9,937 nt of DNA from Candidatus Omnitrophota bacterium. GTDB taxonomy: Bacteria > Omnitrophota > JACPQZ01. The notes under the pieces are model-generated. The model was not told the origin of the DNA. It did not search any database and saw only the letters and a list, made by a program, of their open reading frames with translations. The translations under genes and the position numbers were made by a program. This document shows, one piece after another, positions 1 to 7,576 of this stretch. The stretch is from NCBI GenBank assembly GCA_016190205.1, contig JACPQZ010000017.1, positions 1 through 9,937 on the forward strand, in the 5' to 3' direction. Each line of letters starts with the position of its first letter. The stretch's first letter is position 1.

Positions 1-129
1 GGCGCCCTTCGGAGCGAACCTCATTTTTTGCGCAGCAGGGTCCGCCGGCTCGTCAGGAAGTTTGCGGTGCGCAAAAAATGCAGAGTGAGCGCCTCGCTGG
101 GGCGCGAACGTTTCGCGGAGAAGGGTGCC
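1..129. repeat. Structured dispersed repeat, copy A
   Basis: This copy is repeated in the same orientation at 9803-9932. The left arms (1-46 and 9803-9848) agree at 44 of 46 positions and the right arms (106-129 and 9909-9932) at 21 of 24, while the centre differs. It folds as nested stems. Bases 1-10 pair with 120-129, with one G-T pair. A symmetric GGA/GGA internal loop (11-13 and 117-119) follows, then GCGAA (14-18) with TTCGC (112-116). Next come ATTTTTTGCGC (23-33) with GCGCAAAAAAT (69-79), and CCGC (42-45) with GCGG (64-67). A separate hairpin pairs 89-93 with 101-105 around a 7-base loop. No ORF is apparent inside. The strand cannot be chosen because the fold is nearly symmetric. It could be a MITE- or REP-like element, or a structured RNA. 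The window begins exactly at the inner core, so the left flank of this copy is missing. Confidence 0.8.
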
Positions 130-159
130 GGCCCCGGGTGCAGTCTCCTGGATGCTTGA

Positions 160-175
160 GATCGGCCCGCGCGGG
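160..175. repeat. Possible right terminal inverted repeat of copy A
   Basis: GATCGGCCCG at 160-169 is the exact reverse complement of CGGGCCGATC at 9781-9790, which lies 12 bases left of the core of copy B. Here it lies 30 bases right of the core of copy A. The 130-140 segment also resembles the reverse complement of 9791-9802. I infer that these are the outer ends of one element, seen in two different copies. The perfect palindrome CCCGCGCGGG (166-175) overlaps this site. Confidence 0.4.
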
Positions 176-227
176 GCTCGAGGGGACAAGACGGGCATTT
201 CTATATTAGGAGTGATGAGGCGTTATA

Positions 228-257
228 TTGACTTACGATAAGGCTTCAGGCTAGAAT
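228..257 (+). promoter_or_regulatory. Sigma70-type promoter for the TPR gene
   Basis: The -35 TTGACT (228-233) and -10 TAGAAT (252-257) each match the consensus at five of six positions, with an 18-bp spacer. Transcription should begin near A264, only about three bases before the ATG at 267. The mRNA would then be practically leaderless, which fits the absence of a Shine-Dalgarno sequence just before 267. Confidence 0.55.
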
Positions 258-266
258 GCAGGCATC

Positions 267-1397
267 ATGAGCGCGGCGGAGATGGGGGAGGTTTATAAGG
301 AGTACTACGACAAGGCGTTGCAGGCGCTCGCCAAGAATAACGCCGACTACGCCGTTGAGCTTTTGAAGGCCTGCCTCGAGCGCGAGCCCGCCTTCGCCAT
401 GGCAAGGGAGCTCCTGCACAAGGCCCAGCGGCAGAAGCACGGAAACAAGCCGGTTTCCGTGCTTGCGAGGACGCGGGCCCAGGCCGGTCTCGCGCTCCTG
501 AAATCGCAGGCCAAAAATGTCACCGAGCACGATGCCTATGCTTTCCTCGCCCGGATCGAGGGGGCGCTTGCACAGGACCCCTTTAACCTGCAGGCCCTGG
601 AGCTTGCAGCGCAGGTGGCGAGACGGGCAAACTTAATTGACACCGCCATCCGGACGTATCACGAGATCATCTCTTTGGATGAGAGACATCTCGCCTCCCT
701 TAAGACTTTGAGCCAACTGTATCAAAACCGGGGCGAGATCCAGAGTGCGAGAGACATCCTCATGCTCGCGGTCCGGCATCATCCCCAGGATCCGGAGCTC
801 GCGAACGCCATCAAATCCCTCGACGCCATGACCACCATCGCCCGCGCCAGGAACGAGGACCCCATGAAGCAGGTCCCCTCGTCAACCGCAACCAGCAATT
901 CCCAAAGTCCCGGACCGGCCGTACGGGAATCCCGCCCGCAACCGGCGCCCGCTGAAACCATGTCCCCCCCGCCTCAACAGACCCAAAAGGACCGGGCTGC
1001 GGAACTTAAAAGCCAGTTGGAACGAAACCCGTCGGATCTCCTTTCACGCTATCAGCTCGGAGAACTCCTCTACGAGTCCCGTGATTGGGACCAGGCGATT
1101 CAACACCTCCAACAGGCCGTTCAACACCCGCGCCGGCGCACCGCGGCCCTAAACCTCCTGGGGCTTTGCTTTAAGAATAAGGGGATGCTGGATTTGGCAC
1201 TTTCCCAGTTCGAAAGGGCTTTTACGACTGAGGGCTCCTCTCACGAAGAACAAAAAGAGATCCTCTACAACCTGGGATCCGTCCACGAAGAGATGGGTCA
1301 GAAGGAAAAAGCATTAGGGGCTTTTAAGAAGATCTACGAAGAGGATATCGGCTACCGCGACGTGGCCCAGAAGGTCGAGAAGTACTACCGTGCTTAG
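267..1397 (+). CDS. Tetratricopeptide repeat protein
   Basis: This is a 376-residue soluble protein built of helical TPR-type repeats, a fold that normally serves as a protein-protein interaction scaffold. The partner is unknown. Repeats are recognisable at about residues 10-40, 90-135 and 143-175, and again at 244-285, 293-325 and 331-365, with typical pattern residues such as LYNLGSVHEEMGQKEKAL near 333-350. A Pro/Gln/Ser-rich linker at about 195-245 separates two TPR blocks, so this is a two-lobed protein. I see no signal peptide, membrane segment or enzyme motif. The ATG at 267 has no convincing Shine-Dalgarno but sits about 9 bases after the -10 hexamer of the promoter at 228-257. An ATG at 282 is an alternative start but has no spaced Shine-Dalgarno either. 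Its TAG overlaps the TAA of the convergent gene. The TPR assignment is firm; the biological role is not known. Confidence 0.88.
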   Translation: MSAAEMGEVYKEYYDKALQALAKNNADYAVELLKACLEREPAFAMARELLHKAQRQKHGNKPVSVLARTRAQAGLALLKSQAKNVTEHDAYAFLARIEGALAQDPFNLQALELAAQVARRANLIDTAIRTYHEIISLDERHLASLKTLSQLYQNRGEIQSARDILMLAVRHHPQDPELANAIKSLDAMTTIARARNEDPMKQVPSSTATSNSQSPGPAVRESRPQPAPAETMSPPPQQTQKDRAAELKSQLERNPSDLLSRYQLGELLYESRDWDQAIQHLQQAVQHPRRRTAALNLLGLCFKNKGMLDLALSQFERAFTTEGSSHEEQKEILYNLGSVHEEMGQKEKALGAFKKIYEEDIGYRDVAQKVEKYYRA

Positions 1398-4300
1398 ACG
1401 TCGTCGCCGAGCTCGCTTAAGTTCGCGATGCGCTGGGCGATCGACTCCATCTGCGAAGAGCCCGGGAGCCCCTGGGGATTGATGAGGGTATAGGCCGGAA
1501 GCTGGTCAAAGAGACCCGGAATCCAGTCGGAATGCTCCCTCGAGAAGACAGCCTCCTGAAAACGGGAAAGATCCAATTCAAACCTTATTTTTAGAGTCCG
1601 CTCCAAGACGTCGAGCGAAAGCGAGCCGTCCTCCTGGACGAGGCCTTGGGCCGAGCGCACATCGACCGCCCCCAAGAGATGCGGATTATCGCGCATGGCA
1701 TCAAGCTCTTCGTCACTGGCCGCAAGACCCACAATCCTGACGCGCGCCTGAAACGGCGCCTCATCCCGCTTCAGGCGGTATCTGTCCAAAATCTTTTCGA
1801 GCCTGGCAAGTCCCCCGCTCTTCTCGAGGTACTTAAGCCCCGCCCCGTCCACCAAAAGGCCGATAGGGACTCCCCCGTTCATTTGCCGGGCAAGGCCTAA
1901 GAAACTAAAAGACGGAATTTCACTTAAGACGTGCGCGCCGGGAAGGGTAAGCGATGGCTTTGCTTCAGTAACACCCGGTGTATCCACAAGCGCCTGAATT
2001 TCCTGTATCACTCCATCACCGTCCACGCTTCCGCCCGTCACCCCATCTCCTACCATGTTTCTCATGAGCCAGTCAAACAGATTGGTTAATTTCTCCTTTT
2101 GCTGCTCAAGGGCTGAACGGGCATCGATGACAAAGCGGTCCCGTTCGACGTCCCCGCCCATTCCTACAACCGTCAGCCTTTTGCCCAGTTCACCGCCTTG
2201 GTCTTTAAGAATCCGCTCGAAAGCTATCTGTTCCCTCACCAACAGAATCTTGGGCAAGGAAACGAGCTGTTCCATATTGAGCTTAGCTAACTCCACGCGC
2301 AAAAATTCCTTTACGACATCGCGAATGGGTTCCGCATCATCCCCTTCTTTGCGAAGTGAATCACGCAGAGATTGAAGGCTGATGGTTTCTGGATTTTCCC
2401 CACGGCTGGTCTTAAACTCGTCCAGATGATGCGCCAGGCGGCGGAGGGCGTAAAGATGGCGCTCAAACCTGAAGTTTTCGATTCCTTCATCGCGATCATT
2501 TAACGTGAAAAAATTTTTCCCTATGTCCATGTATACATCTTGAGGCAACCATCCATCCTTAACGAGTGTTTTAATGCGATCGCGGGTCCAATATAGGAGT
2601 GTGCTCTTCTTACCTTCATCCGTTACAAAATCTGCTCCCATTTGAACCGTGTCGGGCTTAAGCGCCTCCAGGAAGCGCTGGGCCTTGGTCATGAGCAGGT
2701 AGGTTTCGAGATTGAAGACATCGTATTCCTGAAGCCTGTTTTCCTCATTCCTTGCTCTTTCCCGCTTCTTATACTTTCCTTCCACCCCGGGTCCGCCGAA
2801 GTTCCTCAAGAGGCTGTATCTCATGTTAAGTACAGCGCCCGGGTGAATTTGATTGATGCCGACACTCACAGGAGTTACAGATTGCGGATAGCGCGAAAGC
2901 TCTATTGTGGAAAATGGGACTTCCACCCGCCCCGGCAAAGTGGTAACGCCGCGGGCGATAAAAGTCCCTCTCTCAAAATAGGCGGGGCCGCCTACATTGA
3001 CGTCCAGCCCCGGAAACCCTCCCGCTTTAAAGATAACCATGTGGAGCGGTGAAGTGCCCGGGTGATTGCTGTGCTTGAAGCCTGAAGCAATGTTGACCCG
3101 GCCCTCAGGGGCATAGATTCCGATCACAAGCGAGTTCTGATGATGGGAGACAAAGAAGGGACCCAGGAAAGATGAAGCGATCTCGCTTTTTTCGACCCAT
3201 GCAGAAGGCCCCAGCACCACGTTCTCAAGCTTGGCCCCCGTTCCCGCGATGGAGCCCTCCATCAAATACGAACTTCTGGCAATGACCCCTGCACCCACCA
3301 CCACCCGCGGGTGAATCATGACGTCCTCAAGCTCCAGGGCGCCATAAATACCGACATGCTCTTTTTCCATAAATTCAGCATCGTCGGCGTGTTGATTGGC
3401 CAGATAAAGACCCTTAATGCTTTGCACCCCCTCGATTTTATTTCGAGCTCCAATCCAGGCGTCGCGGATATCGGCGGAGTATATGATTACCGTCTCGTCA
3501 CCCACCCATCCATGTGATGGCAACTGCTCGGCGGCCTTGCGTGCCGCCGCACGGTGCGCCTCCAGCTCCTCTTGAGATTCCTGGTAAACCTGACCATCCC
3601 GCCCTCGCGCTGCGCGCTGGATCTCCATGATGCGCACGGCCTCCAGGTACTTTAAGCCCGGCCTCATGGCAATCTCCAGCTTCCCTTCGTCATCAGCTTC
3701 CGGAACTACGCCGATCTTCTTCCCTACCGGCAGGCGATCTTTATGAGTCCACCGCAGATTCGAGTGTTCAATCCGAGCATACTGGCCTACATGAACGTTC
3801 TCCAGGGTGGAGTTCTGAACTCGTGAACCCTCTCCAATCCGGACGTCTCCGATAAGAACGGCATTCGGCCCCAGCACCGCCCCTTCTCCAATTTCTCCCA
3901 CTTTTATACGCGGATTTACATGCACGCTCTCCGCTCCCAATACCGTAACACCATTCATGACGTGATACGACAGAGTACTCATATCCAAAGCCTCGTCCAA
4001 ACCAGCCAAAAGAAGGTCCAGCCAACCGCTGGTATTCAGATGGTTATAATCGTAAGTGGAGGATTTCCCAGGCGCAGATTTCCGTTCATAGTACGTGATC
4101 AACGTCAGTAAAGCGTTCTTTGCCCGAACCTTTTGATCAGGGCTGCGCTCCCAATGCCAGGCTACCCGGCCTTCCACCACGTTTCTTGTCCATGGAAGGA
4201 GAAGAAGCTCCTCCGCATCGCCGTGCACCGGAAGACCGGCACGCTGCATTAACTCTATCAGCTCTTTCAACTTAGAATGATAAGTCAGGCCGTCGCCCTG

Positions 4301-4726
4301 GACAGCGGGTGCGGGGAGAAGAAGATGGGGCGCCGTATTCGGATAAAGCAGGGAATCGGCGAAATTTATTATGCGAGTATTTAAGGCCGTTACGGCAGGA
4401 TCCGGCCCTGCGACTTGGACAAAACTTCCTGTGGTGAGGAGGCTCTTGGCCAGGAAGGAGGCAAGGGCGGGATTTCTATCTCCCGTTACAGGTGCATCGG
4501 AGCGTGAGAAAAATTCATCCAATGCGGCGGATGTCACCGCAAGCTGATCCGCATATTCCTCTGCCTGCTCACCCTGGGAATACATCTGGCGGATGGCAAG
4601 GTGTGAAGAGGAGGGTGAATCAATTTGGGAATATTGGCCGCTGCAAAAAATCACATTGGTGGGAAGCACGAATTGCACAGCACATGCAAGCAAAAAGACT
4701 CTGCAAATAAACTTGTTGAAAGGCAT
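1394..4726 (-). CDS. Exported left-handed beta-helix protein, DUF4954-like core
   Basis: This protein has 1,110 residues and starts with MPFNKFICR followed by a hydrophobic stretch to about residue 27, so it is probably exported. The first hexapeptide-repeat block lies at about 259-321 (repeated I/V-G-x-x-x units such as GEIGEGAVLGPNAVLIGDV). A charged helical insert follows at about 326-405, then a second beta-helix block at about 406-605. The motifs GPFFVSHH (around 522-529), HSNH (552-555) and PFSTIE (604-609) resemble what I recall of the DUF4954 family, which has a beta-helix of the kind found in acyltransferases and sugar-nucleotide pyrophosphorylases. I see no nucleotidyltransferase signature, so no activity is claimed. 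Residues from about 775 to the end match nothing I recognise. I chose the ATG at 4726 because GGAG (4736-4739) lies 9 bases before it. The upstream ATG at 4741 adds 5 residues and has only a weak site. The gene is monocistronic in appearance. Confidence 0.85.
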   Translation of the reverse strand: MPFNKFICRVFLLACAVQFVLPTNVIFCSGQYSQIDSPSSSHLAIRQMYSQGEQAEEYADQLAVTSAALDEFFSRSDAPVTGDRNPALASFLAKSLLTTGSFVQVAGPDPAVTALNTRIINFADSLLYPNTAPHLLLPAPAVQGDGLTYHSKLKELIELMQRAGLPVHGDAEELLLLPWTRNVVEGRVAWHWERSPDQKVRAKNALLTLITYYERKSAPGKSSTYDYNHLNTSGWLDLLLAGLDEALDMSTLSYHVMNGVTVLGAESVHVNPRIKVGEIGEGAVLGPNAVLIGDVRIGEGSRVQNSTLENVHVGQYARIEHSNLRWTHKDRLPVGKKIGVVPEADDEGKLEIAMRPGLKYLEAVRIMEIQRAARGRDGQVYQESQEELEAHRAAARKAAEQLPSHGWVGDETVIIYSADIRDAWIGARNKIEGVQSIKGLYLANQHADDAEFMEKEHVGIYGALELEDVMIHPRVVVGAGVIARSSYLMEGSIAGTGAKLENVVLGPSAWVEKSEIASSFLGPFFVSHHQNSLVIGIYAPEGRVNIASGFKHSNHPGTSPLHMVIFKAGGFPGLDVNVGGPAYFERGTFIARGVTTLPGRVEVPFSTIELSRYPQSVTPVSVGINQIHPGAVLNMRYSLLRNFGGPGVEGKYKKRERARNEENRLQEYDVFNLETYLLMTKAQRFLEALKPDTVQMGADFVTDEGKKSTLLYWTRDRIKTLVKDGWLPQDVYMDIGKNFFTLNDRDEGIENFRFERHLYALRRLAHHLDEFKTSRGENPETISLQSLRDSLRKEGDDAEPIRDVVKEFLRVELAKLNMEQLVSLPKILLVREQIAFERILKDQGGELGKRLTVVGMGGDVERDRFVIDARSALEQQKEKLTNLFDWLMRNMVGDGVTGGSVDGDGVIQEIQALVDTPGVTEAKPSLTLPGAHVLSEIPSFSFLGLARQMNGGVPIGLLVDGAGLKYLEKSGGLARLEKILDRYRLKRDEAPFQARVRIVGLAASDEELDAMRDNPHLLGAVDVRSAQGLVQEDGSLSLDVLERTLKIRFELDLSRFQEAVFSREHSDWIPGLFDQLPAYTLINPQGLPGSSQMESIAQRIANLSELGDDV

Positions 4727-4735
4727 CGTAGGGGT

Positions 4736-4739
4736 CTCC
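4736..4739 (-). promoter_or_regulatory. Ribosome binding site deciding the beta-helix gene start
   Basis: On the minus strand GGAG is followed by 9 bases and then ATG (4726-4724). The GGAG overlaps the competing upstream ATG at 4741, which is preceded only by a weak AGAGA. The start at 4726 also gives a shorter, more typical signal-peptide n-region. Confidence 0.5.
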
Positions 4740-4791
4740 ATTCTCTGGGGTGAGAACAGGGTTAAAAGGTGGGCGGATTTAGCAGAAACTC

Positions 4792-4820
4792 ATACTACTG
4801 TAGTACCTTATACTTGTCAA
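4792..4820 (-). promoter_or_regulatory. Sigma70-type promoter for the beta-helix gene
   Basis: Read on the minus strand there is a perfect -35 TTGACA (4820-4815), a 17-bp spacer and a -10 TAGTAT (4797-4792, four of six consensus bases). An AT-rich stretch upstream (about 4821-4857) could act as an UP element. The expected start near 4785 gives a leader of about 60 bases. The surrounding 130 bp is visibly more AT-rich than the rest of the window. Confidence 0.65.
4793..4805. promoter_or_regulatory. 13-bp palindrome, candidate operator
   Basis: TACTAC, one base, then GTAGTA is a perfect inverted repeat. It covers five of the six bases of the -10 hexamer and part of the spacer of the promoter for the beta-helix gene, so a bound protein would block RNA polymerase. 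The half-sites resemble the TACTAC/GTAGTA arms of BlaI/MecI-type operators, but the centre is shorter than in those. The regulator is unknown. Confidence 0.4.
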
Positions 4821-4871
4821 GCACAAATTATTACAGAAATTTCAATGTATATTTTTATGGCACAGGGTAGA

Positions 4872-6896
4872 TTACAACATCGACACAGGGTCTACGTCTA
4901 AGACCGCCCGGACGCCGCGGCCTGTGGACGAGCGGGCCTTCTCCCAAAAGTCCTTGCCCCATTGACCCGCGTGGCGGGATTTGATGAGGACATGCCAGCG
5001 GTACTGGCGGCGCAGGCGGGCGATGGGCATGGGGGCCGGCCCCAGAATCTCTACTCCTGATTTCCCTCTTTTTGTTTGCGCATTGAGCTTCCGGGCAAAA
5101 TCCTGGGCCGCCCGAACGACGCCTTCTTCACGCCTTCCCCTGAATATAAAATTCGCAAGCCGGGTATAAGGAGGGTAGCCCGCCGCCTTTCTTTCCTTTA
5201 GCTCATAGTCCGCGAAGCCGGTATAAGAGTGCCCCGCCGCGGCCTGGACTATTGGGTGCTCGGGATTAAAGGTCTGGATGAAGACACGCCCGGGGACAGC
5301 GCCTCGCCCCGCGCGGCCGGCCACCTGAAGGATGAGCTGAAAGGTACGCTCCCCGGCGCGGAAATCGGGGATATTGAGCATCGTATCTGCTGAGATGACT
5401 CCCACGAGGCTCACTTGCGGGAAGTGGAGGCCCTTCGCGATCATCTGCGTACCCACGAGTACGTGAATAGACCCGCTCTTAAAAGCCTCGTAAATCTCCC
5501 GGTGCGCGCCCTTGCGAGCGGTCGTGTCGCGGTCCATGCGCACGATCTTTTCCTGTGGAAAAAGGCGGGCCAGTTCAGAGACCACCTTTTCAGTCCCGAT
5601 GCCAAAGAAAGCGACATAACCCTTGCGGCAATTGGGACAAAGTTCCGGCGGCTCCTCGTCAAACCCGCAATAGTGGCAGGTGAGCCTCTTCTCCTTGGCA
5701 TGGTAGACAAGACTCACATCACAGCGAGCGCATCGCGCGGACCAACCGCAGATGCGGCAGGCCGCATGGGATGCAAAACCCCGGCGGTTAATAAAAAGGA
5801 GTATCCCCTCCCCAGCCTCGAGTGCCTTACGCACAGCTTCGGTGAGACGGGCGCTCAAAACCGGCAGACGCCCGCCCATCCGGGGTTCACGACGCATATC
5901 CACAATCTCTGCCCGGGGCAGTTCGCGCTCCTCGAGCCGCTTGGGGAGCGGCATGAGAGCGTATTCCTTGCGTTGGGCCCTGCGATATGCTTCCAGCGAC
6001 GGCGTGGCGCTTCCCAGAATGAGAACCGCGCCTTCGATGCGCGCGCGTTCTACGGCCGCTTCACGGGCGTGATAACGCGGCGACTCCTCCTGCTTGTAGG
6101 CCGTCTCATGCTCTTCGTCTACAACGATGAGGCCCAGACGTTCAACGGGCAAAAAGAGCGCGCTGCGCGTTCCGACCACGACGCGCACGGAGCCCAAGCG
6201 CGCGCCCTGCCACACGCGAAAGCGCTCCCCCGCGCTCAATCTGCTGTGATAGACCGAAACCGAGGGGCCGAAACGCGCACGAAAGTGGTCCACCGTCTGC
6301 GGGATAAGCGCAATTTCTGGAACCAGGATGAGCCCGCTTTTTCCCTGCGCGAGGGCCTGCGCGAGGGCCTGCAGGTAAACTTCCGTCTTTCCGCTGGCCG
6401 TCACCCCGTGGAGGAGGAACGCCTGATGCCGCCCCTCGCGTATAAATTCGCGGATTTTCTCGAAGGCCTGATCCTGATGTTCGGTGAGCGCCAGGGGCGA
6501 CTCCGGCGGCGGGAGGAAATCACTCTCGCGGACGCGGACAACTCGCATGTGGGTGCGTCCGCGCCGGACGGTACCGGGGAGCGCCGTTTCAATGCACTCC
6601 CCCCAGGCCGCGCCGTACGTCTCGCTCATCCAGCGGGTGAGTTTTAAGAGGGCAGGGGTTAAAATGGGCTCCGAATCTATAACAGATAAAATGGGTTTTA
6701 AATACGGGAATGTCGCCCGGTCAGAGACGCCCACGCAGTAGCCTACCTGCTTGGATTTTCTGAAGGGGACCCACACGCGGCTTCCCACCTTGAGCCTGTT
6801 TTGAAACGCGGCTGGAATGGAGTATGTCAGGGGGGCGCGAATGGGGATTCCTAGCAGGATCTCGGCATAGGACTCCGCATGGTTTGGGGCGTTCAC
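4872..6896 (-). CDS. priA: Primosomal protein N' (replication restart helicase PriA)
   Basis: PriA recognises stalled forks and D-loops, unwinds DNA 3' to 5' and starts reloading of the replicative helicase. The order is typical: an N-terminal 3'-end-binding region (about 10-105, with AEILLGIPIRAPLTYSIP), Walker A GVTASGKT (164-171), the DEEH box (260-263), GSATPS (295-300), eight zinc-binding cysteines in four pairs (380/383, 389/392, 407/410, 420/423), and a C-terminal helicase lobe with QVAGRAGRG (524-532). It has 674 residues, slightly shorter than the 732 of E. coli, with no domain missing. It starts at GTG, whose last two bases lie in the TGA of the upstream glycosylase gene (a GTGA overlap). 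No Shine-Dalgarno is seen, so translation probably depends on coupling. It is the last gene of a four-gene operon, and no intrinsic terminator follows. Confidence 0.97.
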   Translation of the reverse strand: MNAPNHAESYAEILLGIPIRAPLTYSIPAAFQNRLKVGSRVWVPFRKSKQVGYCVGVSDRATFPYLKPILSVIDSEPILTPALLKLTRWMSETYGAAWGECIETALPGTVRRGRTHMRVVRVRESDFLPPPESPLALTEHQDQAFEKIREFIREGRHQAFLLHGVTASGKTEVYLQALAQALAQGKSGLILVPEIALIPQTVDHFRARFGPSVSVYHSRLSAGERFRVWQGARLGSVRVVVGTRSALFLPVERLGLIVVDEEHETAYKQEESPRYHAREAAVERARIEGAVLILGSATPSLEAYRRAQRKEYALMPLPKRLEERELPRAEIVDMRREPRMGGRLPVLSARLTEAVRKALEAGEGILLFINRRGFASHAACRICGWSARCARCDVSLVYHAKEKRLTCHYCGFDEEPPELCPNCRKGYVAFFGIGTEKVVSELARLFPQEKIVRMDRDTTARKGAHREIYEAFKSGSIHVLVGTQMIAKGLHFPQVSLVGVISADTMLNIPDFRAGERTFQLILQVAGRAGRGAVPGRVFIQTFNPEHPIVQAAAGHSYTGFADYELKERKAAGYPPYTRLANFIFRGRREEGVVRAAQDFARKLNAQTKRGKSGVEILGPAPMPIARLRRQYRWHVLIKSRHAGQWGKDFWEKARSSTGRGVRAVLDVDPVSML

Positions 6897-7576
6897 GGGG
6901 AGTGGGTCTTAAGAAGCTCCCGGACCTTTTTGAGATCCTCCCAGGCCAGGCGCTTCTCCTGGGGATTCCTTAAGAGATAGCTCGGGTGGAAGGTACACAT
7001 GACCTGGCGTCCGTTGACGAGAGTAAAGCGCCCTCGCAAACGGCTGATGGGCTCCTCCCTTTTCAAGAGCGTCTGGGAGGCCACCCGCCCCAGGCACACG
7101 ATCACGCGGGGGGCCACGCGCTCGATCTGGGTCTTGAGATATGGAAGGCAGGACTCGAGCTCATCCGGGAGGGGGTCGCGGTTTCCCGGGGGGCGGCACT
7201 TGACGCAGTTCGCGATATAAACGCGCTCCCGTTTGAGCCCCATGGCCTCGATCATCCGGGTCAAGAGCTGGCCGGCCGGGCCGACGAAGGGTTCTCCCTG
7301 CTGATCCTCTTCAAAACCGGGCGCCTCTCCGACAAACATAATCTCGGCCCGCGCGGGGCCTGAACCGAATACCACACGGTGACGCGCCTGGCTCAAGCGG
7401 CAGCGGGTGCACACGAGGGCGGTTTCCCTCACGGCCGAAAGAGGGTCTTCCGCTCCGCAGGCGCGGCGGGCATCCAACGTGCCCAGGAACCCATCGATGC
7501 GCGCCCGGTCATGCACGGCCAGCTCCTCGACTCCTTGTTCTTTCAGGGCGGCGAAGATAAGGCGGGCTTTCTTCAA
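6893..7576 (-). CDS. Uracil-DNA glycosylase, family 4 (iron-sulfur type)
   Basis: This enzyme removes uracil from DNA after cytosine deamination or dUTP misincorporation, starting base excision repair. Motif 1 is GEAPGFEED (83-91) and motif 2 is HPSYLLR (197-203). The four cysteines expected to hold a 4Fe-4S cluster are C56, C59, C127 and C143. The 16-residue spacing of the last pair and the gap of about 68 residues between pairs match family 4. NCVKCRPPGNR (123-133) is also typical. It has 227 residues, with about 45 residues before the first cysteine pair, longer than the minimal thermophile enzymes. It starts at TTG, overlapping the TGA of the glycosyltransferase gene (TTGA). GGAGG (7584-7588) stands 7 bases upstream and supports this start. 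Its end overlaps priA by 4 bases. Confidence 0.95.
   Translation of the reverse strand: MKKARLIFAALKEQGVEELAVHDRARIDGFLGTLDARRACGAEDPLSAVRETALVCTRCRLSQARHRVVFGSGPARAEIMFVGEAPGFEEDQQGEPFVGPAGQLLTRMIEAMGLKRERVYIANCVKCRPPGNRDPLPDELESCLPYLKTQIERVAPRVIVCLGRVASQTLLKREEPISRLRGRFTLVNGRQVMCTFHPSYLLRNPQEKRLAWEDLKKVRELLKTHSP

Noticed and set aside
1-129. Bidirectional intrinsic terminator formed by the T6 and A6 tracts
   Set aside because: The T-tracts do not directly follow a GC stem. They are themselves base-paired in the fold and lie several bases from the small hairpin.
215-241. Eight-codon leader peptide (ATG at 215, TAA at 239) after AGGAG at 208-212
   Set aside because: The Shine-Dalgarno is only 2 bases from the ATG, and the frame overlaps the -35 of the promoter, so it would lie upstream of the expected transcript.
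4668-4687. Lipoprotein signal (LLAC) in the beta-helix protein
   Set aside because: The hydrophobic stretch before this cysteine is only about five residues and hydrophobicity continues after it, so an ordinary signal peptide ending near residue 30 is more likely.
4742-4871. Intrinsic terminator after priA
   Set aside because: No stem followed by a U-tract is found on the minus strand. CACAGGG occurs twice (4861 and 4885) but as a direct repeat, not an inverted one.
6344-6372. 12-bp tandem repeat
   Set aside because: It is about two units encoding a repeated Ala-Leu-Ala-Gln inside a helix of PriA, which is low-complexity coding sequence and not a separate element.
5415-6647. A 410-codon open frame on the plus strand
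   Set aside because: It lies wholly antisense to priA, whose helicase motifs and zinc cysteines are intact. Long antisense frames are common in GC-rich DNA, and its translation shows no recognisable domain.
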